NCBI GenBank assembly: GCA_027004335.1
Contig: JALTID010000190.1
Coordinates: 1-7,848, forward strand
Direction: 5' to 3'
Length of the DNA stretch: 7,848 nucleotides
Source: a bacterium
GTDB taxonomy: Bacteria > JALSQH01
The notes below the pieces were generated by a model. It was not told where the DNA came from. It did not search any database and saw nothing but the letters and a program-made list of their open reading frames with translations. The position numbers and the translations under genes were made by a program. Positions 1 through 4,930 of this stretch are shown here, piece by piece; the stretch's first letter is position 1; each line of letters opens with the position of its first letter.

Positions 1-110
1 AAGTTAAGCCAATCTACCGCGTGGGAAGAGGGAGTAAGATGATAGAAATCTTAAAATGTATTCCTCAACAGCTCATTGAGAATGCAATTTTAAGATACTA
101 TAATTTATAG
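1..110 (+). CDS. C-terminal fragment of probable short-chain dehydrogenase/reductase (partial, 5' end outside window)
   Basis: Reading from base 3, an open frame of 35 codons ends at TAG 108-110. The peptide starts VKPIYRVGRGSKMIEIL and ends ILRYYNL. A 'K-P-x-Y-x-V-G-R-G' segment followed by an amphipathic helix with a 'L-P-x-x-L-I-x-x-x-I-L' pattern is the kind of tail seen on classical NAD(P)-dependent short-chain dehydrogenases. The Rossmann motif and the catalytic Tyr-x-x-x-Lys would lie upstream of the window and cannot be seen. The other two forward frames close early (stops at 5-7 and 40-42), which supports this frame. The family call is an impression from a short tail. That this is the end of a real gene is more certain than its identity. 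Confidence 0.45.
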   Translation, partial: VKPIYRVGRGSKMIEILKCIPQQLIENAILRYYNL

Positions 111-112
111 TT

Positions 113-140
113 TTGCTCATAATGGATTAAAAAGTATAAT
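113..140 (+). promoter_or_regulatory. Predicted sigma70-type promoter of rlmN
   Basis: A TTGCTC -35 box (113-118) and a perfect TATAAT -10 box (135-140) are separated by 16 nt. Transcription would be expected to start about 7 nt beyond the -10 box, at or next to base 147, which is the A of the rlmN ATG. No Shine-Dalgarno motif lies between the box and the ATG, so the transcript is predicted to be leaderless. A 7-bp inverted repeat (106-112 TATAGTT and 141-147 AACTATA) flanks the whole promoter. Confidence 0.6.
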
Positions 141-146
141 AACTAT

Positions 147-1187
147 ATGCATAACCTGAAAAATCTTACTCTTAACGAGCTAAAGGAAATTTTCAAAAAT
201 GAAGGGCTTCTTTCTTACCGTGCTAAGCAGATATATTCCTGGATTTTCTCAAAACTTGAGGAGAATCCTGATAATTTCACCAATTTGCCACGGGAATTAA
301 GAAATAGACTTAAAAATGAATTTCTAATACCATCTCTTGAGCCTGAATCAATCCAGGAATCAAAAATTGATGGAACTGTTAAATATATTCTCACGCTTCC
401 AGATGGAGAGATTATTGAATCAGTTCTAATACCTGATAAGGAGAGAAGAACCCTCTGCATTTCCTCCCAGGCTGGATGCAGGATGGGATGTAAGTTCTGC
501 TACACAGGAAAAGGGGGGTTACGAAGAAATCTGGAGCCATGGGAAATCGTTGAACAGGTGATTGTAGCAATTAAATTTTTAAGAAATAGAAAACTACGGC
601 TCACCAATATGGTATTTATGGGGATGGGTGAACCACTGGATAATTTTGATAATCTGGTGAAAGCACTGAAAATAATAATGGAAGAGAAAGGGCTGGCCAT
701 TTCACCAAGGAGGATCTCAGTCTCCACAGTTGGAATAGTTCCGCTAATACGGCCTCTTATTGAAGCTACAGGTGTAAACCTATCAGTTTCTCTTAACGCT
801 CCTGACAATGAAATAAGAAACATGATAATGCCAATAGACAAAAAATATCCCATCGAGACTCTTCTACAGGCTCTGAAAGATGTGGAGATCCCCCGAAGGA
901 AAAGAATAGTAATTGAATATGTACTCCTGAAAAAAGTTAATGACAGAGAAGAAGATGCACAAAAACTGATCAAACTTCTGAGAGGGATCCCAGTAAAAAT
1001 AAACCTTATTCCTTTTAACCCCTTCCCCGGTACAGAATTTGAAAGGCCGGAGGAAGAAAGGATCCTGAAATTTCAGGAAATTCTCATTAATTCAGGATTC
1101 TCCGTTTTTATCAGAGCCAGTAAAGGAAGTGACATCCTCGCCGCCTGTGGCCAGCTCAGAGGAGCTGTTCTGAAAGAATTCACCTAA
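147..1187 (+). CDS. rlmN: Dual-specificity 23S rRNA (adenine2503-C2)- / tRNA (adenine37-C2)-methyltransferase RlmN
   Basis: This is a radical-SAM methyltransferase that places a C2 methyl group on A2503 of 23S rRNA, and in some bacteria on A37 of certain tRNAs. The 346 residues match the usual RlmN length. The [4Fe-4S] motif C-x3-C-x2-C is at C111, C115 and C118 within SQAGCRMGCKFCYTG. By position, C104 matches the resolving cysteine, C334 (in AACGQL) the methyl-carrying cysteine, and E91 the catalytic glutamate of the E. coli enzyme. A GEP motif at 161-163 helps bind SAM. Residues 1-60 form the small N-terminal RNA-binding domain, ending with the family pattern R-A-K-Q-I-Y near 25-30. The ATG at 147 is the only ATG that gives the full N-terminus, because an in-frame stop lies at 120-122. 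It has no Shine-Dalgarno sequence and sits just after a TATAAT box, so initiation is probably leaderless. The last 96 bp overlap a minus-strand gene tail to tail. Confidence 0.96.
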   Translation: MHNLKNLTLNELKEIFKNEGLLSYRAKQIYSWIFSKLEENPDNFTNLPRELRNRLKNEFLIPSLEPESIQESKIDGTVKYILTLPDGEIIESVLIPDKERRTLCISSQAGCRMGCKFCYTGKGGLRRNLEPWEIVEQVIVAIKFLRNRKLRLTNMVFMGMGEPLDNFDNLVKALKIIMEEKGLAISPRRISVSTVGIVPLIRPLIEATGVNLSVSLNAPDNEIRNMIMPIDKKYPIETLLQALKDVEIPRRKRIVIEYVLLKKVNDREEDAQKLIKLLRGIPVKINLIPFNPFPGTEFERPEEERILKFQEILINSGFSVFIRASKGSDILAACGQLRGAVLKEFT

Positions 1188-1727
1188 GTAAAGAACTTCT
1201 TTTTTAAATTCACCGGAGGGAAGAGCAATAAACATAAAAGCAATTGAAATAACAGTAAAAGCTGTAAGATTCCCAACCGAAATACCAACAAGCACTCCGA
1301 CTACCCCTATAAATGAGGGGATATACGCGAGAATCAATTCCGCTATTCTCAACAAAAAAACCACCATATAAACTCTTACAAGAGGAAATAGCCTGGGGTC
1401 CTCTTTATACTCTTCTGGGGGTGTAGAGTTTAGGAATCTTTCTAAAAGAGAGGAAAGACTTTTCTCGCTGAGCATGAAAACCTGAATAAAAAGGATAAGA
1501 AGGAAAAACCCTATCTGAAACGCCACAAAAACCCACTCAGGTATAAAAATATTGGTAAGAGGTATCACACCTCTGTTATGGAGATAAATAACCAAAACAT
1601 ATTGAAAAATCAACATGATAAGGAGAAAATAGAAAAGAAATCTTGCCCTTTTGAAAAGATAATTAACATAATTTTTGAAAAATTCCCCTTTCATTTGCCT
1701 GATATGGAGAAAATCACTATAATTCAT
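1092..1727 (-). CDS. Hypothetical multi-pass membrane protein
   Basis: I do not recognise a family. The 211-residue reading from the ATG at 1727 has a basic start ([13 protein letters not shown]) and then about four hydrophobic segments, near residues 30-49, 64-85, 117-150 and 153-170. The third is long and may be a helical pair. A cytoplasmic-looking charged loop (about 86-115) contains [10 protein letters not shown]. The basic N-terminus suggests an N-in, C-in inner-membrane protein. The open frame extends upstream to 1778, but that start lies beyond the predicted promoter (1732-1760) and overlaps mtnP. The ATG at 1727 sits right after a TATACT box, and a third ATG at 1694 has a weak AGG, so the start is uncertain. 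The final 31 codons, a polar tail, are antisense to the end of rlmN. The strongly hydrophobic pattern over about 140 residues between two plus-strand genes argues for a real gene. Confidence 0.7.
   Translation of the reverse strand: MNYSDFLHIRQMKGEFFKNYVNYLFKRARFLFYFLLIMLIFQYVLVIYLHNRGVIPLTNIFIPEWVFVAFQIGFFLLILFIQVFMLSEKSLSSLLERFLNSTPPEEYKEDPRLFPLVRVYMVVFLLRIAELILAYIPSFIGVVGVLVGISVGNLTAFTVISIAFMFIALPSGEFKKEVLYLGEFFQNSSSELATGGEDVTSFTGSDKNGES
1695..1723 (+). promoter_or_regulatory. Predicted sigma70-type promoter of the mtnP operon
   Basis: TTGCCT (1695-1700) and a perfect TATAAT (1718-1723) are 17 nt apart. The predicted start near base 1730 gives a leader of about 42 nt before the mtnP ATG, too short for most riboswitches. 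The promoter lies inside the first codons of the minus-strand membrane protein gene and faces its promoter. Confidence 0.6.
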
Positions 1728-1731
1728 ATAA

Positions 1732-1760
1732 AGTATACGCTTTAAAAACTGGATGCGCAA
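1732..1760 (-). promoter_or_regulatory. Predicted sigma70-type promoter of the minus-strand membrane protein gene
   Basis: On the minus strand, TTGCGC (1760 down to 1755) and TATACT (1737 down to 1732) are 17 nt apart. Transcription would start around 1725-1727, which coincides with the ATG at 1727. That suggests a second leaderless or nearly leaderless mRNA. If translation begins at 1694 instead, the leader would be about 32 nt. Confidence 0.5.
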
Positions 1761-1764
1761 GAGG
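1760..1764 (+). promoter_or_regulatory. Ribosome binding site of mtnP
   Basis: AGAGG lies 7 nt before the ATG at 1772. This is a moderate Shine-Dalgarno match at normal spacing and supports that start, which gives the expected family N-terminus [11 protein letters not shown]. Confidence 0.6.
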
Positions 1765-1771
1765 CGAAGAC

Positions 1772-2632
1772 ATGGCAAAGATTGGTATAATTGGGGGAAG
1801 TGGTATATACCAGCTTGAAAATTTGAAAGTAATTGAAGAAAAGAAAATCTCCACCCCTTTTGGGACCCCTTCAGATAAGATTTTAATTGGCAAGCTGAAA
1901 AATATAGAAATCGCCTTTTTAGCTCGCCATGGAAAAGGTCATCTCCTCATGCCCTCTGAAATAAATTACCGTGCCAATATCTATGCCATGAAACTTTTAG
2001 GGGTGGAACGGTTAATCAGCATTTCTTCCGTGGGGAGTATGAAAAAAGAAATTCAGCCTGAAGATATTGTATTTCCTGACCAGTTCATAGATCTTACAAA
2101 AAGAAGAGAAAGTACCTTTTTTGGTGACGGCCTCGTAGCTCACATTCAATTTTCAAATCCTACCTGTCCAGTCCTCAGACAACTTCTCTATAACACAGCA
2201 AAAGAGCTTGATTACGAAGCCCATGGGAGGGGAACATATCTCAATATTGAGGGGCCCCAATTTTCCACCTATGGAGAGTCTCTTCTCTACAAAACATGGG
2301 GAGTTGATGTAATTGGAATGACCAATGTAACAGAAGCAAAGCTTGCAAGAGAGGCAGAAATATGCTACGCAACAGTAGCTCTGGTAACTGATTACGACTG
2401 CTGGAAAAGTGATGAAGAAGAAGTATCAGTTGAGCTGGTGATCCAGAGGTTCAATGCCAATATCCAGAAAGCGAAAAAGTTACTGGAAAATGTCGTTGAA
2501 AAAATCCCCGATGATAGATCAAATTGCATGTGCAGCCATGCCCTTGAAGATGCAATAATCACAAATAGAGATAAAATACCAAGGAAAACAATTGAAAAAT
2601 TAGAACCAATAATAGGAAAATACATAAAATAA
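1772..2632 (+). CDS. mtnP: S-methyl-5'-thioadenosine phosphorylase
   Basis: MtnP splits 5'-methylthioadenosine, the by-product of polyamine synthesis and of some radical-SAM reactions, with phosphate into adenine and 5-methylthioribose-1-phosphate, in the cytosol. The 286 residues fit the trimeric PNP/MTAP family. Visible motifs are GGSGIY (8-13) and ARHG (51-54, with R52 and H53) in the phosphate site, NIEGPQFST (158-166), [11 protein letters not shown] (182-192) in the ribose site, and TDYDCW (206-211). The two aspartates D207 and D209 bind the adenine ring in MTAP, whereas true guanosine/inosine phosphorylases have Asn at the base-binding position. This favours MTAP over PNP. A Cys-X-Cys pair (C252, C254) near the C-terminus resembles the disulfide-forming CXC of hyperthermophilic MTAPs. 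This is the first gene of the operon, 1 nt ahead of the kinase gene, with its own promoter and ribosome binding site. Confidence 0.95.
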   Translation: MAKIGIIGGSGIYQLENLKVIEEKKISTPFGTPSDKILIGKLKNIEIAFLARHGKGHLLMPSEINYRANIYAMKLLGVERLISISSVGSMKKEIQPEDIVFPDQFIDLTKRRESTFFGDGLVAHIQFSNPTCPVLRQLLYNTAKELDYEAHGRGTYLNIEGPQFSTYGESLLYKTWGVDVIGMTNVTEAKLAREAEICYATVALVTDYDCWKSDEEEVSVELVIQRFNANIQKAKKLLENVVEKIPDDRSNCMCSHALEDAIITNRDKIPRKTIEKLEPIIGKYIK

Positions 2633-2633
2633 A

Positions 2634-3536
2634 ATGGCAATAGTAGTAGCAGGTACAGTAGCTTATGATTCAATAAAAACTCCATTTGGTGAAATGGAAA
2701 ATGCATTAGGAGGGTCCGCTCTCTATTTTACTGTTTCAGCCAGCTTCTTTTCTCCTGTCAAGCTCGTTGCCGTTATAGGAGAAGACTTTGATCTCTCAAA
2801 AATTGGGTTTCTCAAAGAAAAAGGAGTAGATTTTTCTGGAATTGAGATAAAGAAGGGGAAAACATTTCGCTGGAAGGGATACTACGATTATAATCTGAAT
2901 GAAGCTCACACACTGGAAACTCAGCTCAATGTCCTCACCATGTTCAGCCCTTCTCTTCCCGAAGCATATACGGAGGAATCGTTTCTTTTCCTCGCAAACA
3001 TCGATCCAGAACTGCAGATAAGAATCATAAATCAAATGAAAAACCTTAAATTCTCCGCTGCAGATACAATGAACTACTGGATAGAATCAAAACCAGAGAA
3101 GGTTAAAGAAGCTTTTTCACTGGTAAATGCAGTAACAATAAATGAAGCAGAGGTAAGAGAAATCACAGGTGAGTACAATCTTGTTAAAGCGGCACGAAAA
3201 ATCTTTGACCTGGGGCCCGATTATGTGATAATAAAAAGAGGAGAATATGGCGTACTTGTATTTGATAAAAATGGCAAAACTTTTTTTGTCCCTGCCTATC
3301 CACTGGAAGAGGTCTTTGATCCCACAGGAGCTGGTGATACTTTTGCTGGAGGACTCATGGGATACCTTGCCATGAAAGGAGATACAAAAAAATTAAGGAA
3401 AGCAGTAGTATATGGAAGTGTTATGGCAAGCTTCAATGTGGAAGAATTCAGTTTTAATAAACTGAGAAAAATCAGTAAAGAGGAAATAGAAAAAAGGTTT
3501 CAAGAATTCTTATCCTTTTGTCAGGTGGAGGAATAA
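2634..3536 (+). CDS. PfkB-family (ribokinase-like) carbohydrate/nucleoside kinase, substrate unknown
   Basis: This soluble kinase of 300 residues has the ribokinase fold. The N-terminal sheet begins AIVVAGTVAYDS, and a di-glycine GGS (26-28) lies near the substrate site. N-x-x-E-type residues N170-E173 fit the Mg/phosphate position, KRGEYGV (201-207) follows, and the second PfkB signature DPTGAGDTFAGG (229-240) holds the anion hole and the catalytic base D235. The start overlaps nothing and is 1 nt from the mtnP stop. It has only a distant AGGA about 16 nt upstream, so translation is probably coupled to mtnP. The tight link to MTA phosphorylase suggests a role in salvage of nucleosides or the released sugar phosphate, such as adenosine, ribose or ribose-1-phosphate. 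That is inference from context: PfkB motifs do not tell the substrate. Confidence 0.9.
   Translation: MAIVVAGTVAYDSIKTPFGEMENALGGSALYFTVSASFFSPVKLVAVIGEDFDLSKIGFLKEKGVDFSGIEIKKGKTFRWKGYYDYNLNEAHTLETQLNVLTMFSPSLPEAYTEESFLFLANIDPELQIRIINQMKNLKFSAADTMNYWIESKPEKVKEAFSLVNAVTINEAEVREITGEYNLVKAARKIFDLGPDYVIIKRGEYGVLVFDKNGKTFFVPAYPLEEVFDPTGAGDTFAGGLMGYLAMKGDTKKLRKAVVYGSVMASFNVEEFSFNKLRKISKEEIEKRFQEFLSFCQVEE
3527..3531 (+). promoter_or_regulatory. Ribosome binding site of the hypothetical gene at 3538
   Basis: A perfect GGAGG lies 6 nt before the ATG at 3538, inside the last codons of the kinase gene. It gives strong support for this start and for the reality of the downstream gene. Confidence 0.75.
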
Positions 3537-3537
3537 A

Positions 3538-4155
3538 ATGTTTCAAATTGATCCCTCATTAAAATATGTAGACACAAACAAAGAAGAAATACTTGAACTT
3601 TATAGACCAACAAACGAAAGTCTTGTTCAAATCCCTGGACTTCAGGGAGAGATGAGTGACGCTTATTTAGTATCTCTGAACAGAAGCGGCGAGATCCAGA
3701 TTTACCTCTACTTCTTCCTGAAAGATTCAGGAAAAGGGATCATTTACAAAAGCAATGTTCCAGTAACCAAAAGTAACTACATGCAGGTAAGGGATGATGG
3801 ACTTTACTTTCTTGAAAGTATGGGTTTTCTCATGGAAAATACAGATTTCAGAAAACTTCCCGAAATGGAAAGAATTAAGCTCATGGAATCAATGCCTCCT
3901 TTTCATCTGGATCTTTCAAAGTTTTTTGAAAAAGGGGAGAAAAAAGAAGAAGCAGAAAATGACGAAGTTGATGTAGAAGTCCTGGAAGAAAACCTTGAAA
4001 CAATCCATGAAATCAGTGAGATAACAGAAGCATCCAAGGAGAAAATAGAAAAAAGAAAACTATCAGGAGTGGAGCTCTCACCCGATATGGTAAAAGAAAA
4101 GATGGATAAAGATAGAAACCTCAGGGTCTTCCTATTATTTCTCGCCGGCTTTTGA
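3538..4155 (+). CDS. Conserved-looking hypothetical protein with acidic, low-complexity C-terminal region
   Basis: I do not recognise this gene. It encodes 205 residues with no signal peptide. Residues 1-130 look like a folded domain with alternating strands (AYLVSLN, EIQIYLYFFL, GIIYKSNVPV) followed by a helical part (DGLYFLESMGFLMENTDFRKLPEMERIKLMESMPPF). Residues 131-172 are mostly Glu, Lys and Asp and may form a coiled coil or a flexible linker. The end (about 193-205) is short and hydrophobic, NLRVFLLFLAGF, perhaps a membrane or partner-binding peptide. A perfect GGAGG precedes the ATG, and only 1 nt separates it from the kinase gene. Nineteen nucleotides separate it from the pilus lipoprotein gene. 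The context suggests a job either with the pilus/envelope genes downstream or as an adaptor, but nothing in the sequence proves this. Confidence 0.85.
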   Translation: MFQIDPSLKYVDTNKEEILELYRPTNESLVQIPGLQGEMSDAYLVSLNRSGEIQIYLYFFLKDSGKGIIYKSNVPVTKSNYMQVRDDGLYFLESMGFLMENTDFRKLPEMERIKLMESMPPFHLDLSKFFEKGEKKEEAENDEVDVEVLEENLETIHEISEITEASKEKIEKRKLSGVELSPDMVKEKMDKDRNLRVFLLFLAGF

Positions 4156-4162
4156 TTTTAAT

Positions 4163-4168
4163 AAGGAG
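4163..4168 (+). promoter_or_regulatory. Ribosome binding site of the TPR lipoprotein gene
   Basis: AAGGAG lies 6 nt ahead of the ATG at 4175. It fixes a start that gives a proper lipoprotein signal peptide. Confidence 0.7.
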
Positions 4169-4174
4169 CACTAT

Positions 4175-4930
4175 ATGAAAAAGATAGCTACTTTTCTACT
4201 GCTAATTTTTATTGCAAGCTGTGCCACGACAGGAGCTCTTTCAAAAAATGAAAAAAAATACAGAGCCTACCTTAGACTGGGAGTTTCATTTTTAGCCACA
4301 AATAATTTCAGAGCAGCTCTGGAAACCTTGGAAAAAGCTGAGAAGTTAAGACAGAATGACCCTCAATTATATAATGCTATTGGCCTTGCATATCTTGGAC
4401 TGGGGGATTTAAAAGATGCTGAAAAAAATTTTAAAAAAGCTGTATCCCTTAAACCTGATTTCTCAGAAGCTCACAACAACTTGGGGGTCGCATATTCAAA
4501 AGAAGGATATTACCATCTTGCAATAAAACAATTTGAAAAAGCCCTGAGCAACCTTCTCTATTCAACCCCTGAACAAGCTCTGCAGAATATAGGATGGGCC
4601 TACTACAACTTAGGAAAATATATTAAAGCTGAGACATTCACAAAAGAAGCCCTTGCACGAAATCCAAGGTTATGCATTGCAAGAAAAAACTTAGGACTAA
4701 TATACTGGGCTGAGAAAAGATACATAGATGCAGAGGCTCAGTTAAAAAAGTCTGTAAAGTATTGTCCGCAATACGCTGAAGCCTATTTCAACCTTGGACT
4801 CCTCTATTTAAAACTCAACAGAAAAAAAGAGGCTTACAAGGAATTTAAAAAAGTCACTCAGATCATACCTGACTCGCCTCTCTCGGAAGAAGCAGAAAAT
4901 TACCTCAAACTTCTTGGAGGAGAAAGGTGA
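4175..4930 (+). CDS. TPR outer-membrane lipoprotein, PilF/PilW/Tgl-like type IV pilus pilotin
   Basis: The 251 residues begin with a type II signal peptide (MKKIATFLLLIFIASC). The lipobox IASC puts the acylated cysteine at C16, and residues A17-T18 do not give the Asp+2 inner-membrane signal, so outer-membrane sorting is expected. Six tetratricopeptide repeats follow, at about 30-63, 64-97, 98-131, 134-166, 167-200 and 201-234. Each shows the W/L-G-Y-A-P pattern, for example YNAIGLAYLGLGDLKDAE. Six TPRs behind a lipobox in about 250 residues is the architecture of PilF (Pseudomonas), PilW (Neisseria) and Tgl (Myxococcus), which promote assembly of the PilQ secretin for type IV pili. The RodZ-like gene right after it matches the pilF-rodZ pair of gammaproteobacteria. 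A general TPR lipoprotein role remains possible, because no other pilus gene is in view. The stop overlaps the next start (GTGA, 4927-4930). Confidence 0.85.
   Translation: MKKIATFLLLIFIASCATTGALSKNEKKYRAYLRLGVSFLATNNFRAALETLEKAEKLRQNDPQLYNAIGLAYLGLGDLKDAEKNFKKAVSLKPDFSEAHNNLGVAYSKEGYYHLAIKQFEKALSNLLYSTPEQALQNIGWAYYNLGKYIKAETFTKEALARNPRLCIARKNLGLIYWAEKRYIDAEAQLKKSVKYCPQYAEAYFNLGLLYLKLNRKKEAYKEFKKVTQIIPDSPLSEEAENYLKLLGGER
4916..4920 (+). promoter_or_regulatory. Ribosome binding site that decides the GTG start of the RodZ-like gene
   Basis: GGAGG sits 6 nt before the GTG at 4927, within the last codons of the TPR lipoprotein gene. Without it the GTG would be doubtful. With it, the N-terminus TDVGGFLKKERE is the standard opening of a RodZ HTH domain. 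Confidence 0.75.

Noticed and set aside
500-973. 157-codon open frame on the minus strand inside rlmN
   Set aside because: It is fully antisense to the conserved radical-SAM core of rlmN, is rich in Ser/Ile/Leu as expected for a shadow frame, and has no ribosome binding site or promoter. The shorter minus-strand frame at 215-460 is rejected for the same reason.
147-1187. Cfr-type antibiotic-resistance methyltransferase (C8 of A2503)
   Set aside because: The protein has the full RlmN-type N-terminal domain and the AACGQL context of the methyl-carrying cysteine. It sits in a housekeeping setting with no mobile element nearby.
1191-1206. Possible bidirectional terminator (AAAGAACTTCTTTTTT) just after rlmN
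   Set aside because: The arms AAGAA and TTCTT are separated by a single base, so no hairpin can form. It also lies inside the minus-strand coding region.
1304-1320. Inverted repeat CCCCT ... AGGGG with 7-nt loop
   Set aside because: It is only a 5-bp stem with no T-run, within coding sequence for a conserved-looking hydrophobic segment. It is probably chance.
1724-1771. Riboswitch or attenuator (for example SAM-related) in the mtnP leader
   Set aside because: The predicted leader is about 42 nt with no stable stem or T-run. That is too short for known SAM or purine riboswitches.
1772-2632. Purine nucleoside phosphorylase instead of MTA phosphorylase
   Set aside because: The base-binding segment reads TDYDCW, with the two aspartates typical of adenine-accepting MTAP rather than the Asn of guanosine/inosine phosphorylases.
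2392-2706. 104-codon minus-strand open frame across the mtnP-kinase junction
   Set aside because: It spans the 3' end of mtnP and the 5' end of the kinase gene, both strongly supported by motifs. Its hydrophobic look comes from the complement of Lys/Glu/Asn-rich coding.
3794-3976. 60-codon plus-strand frame inside the hypothetical gene
   Set aside because: It is an out-of-frame shadow of the 3538-4155 gene with unlikely Trp/Phe/Lys composition and no ribosome binding site.
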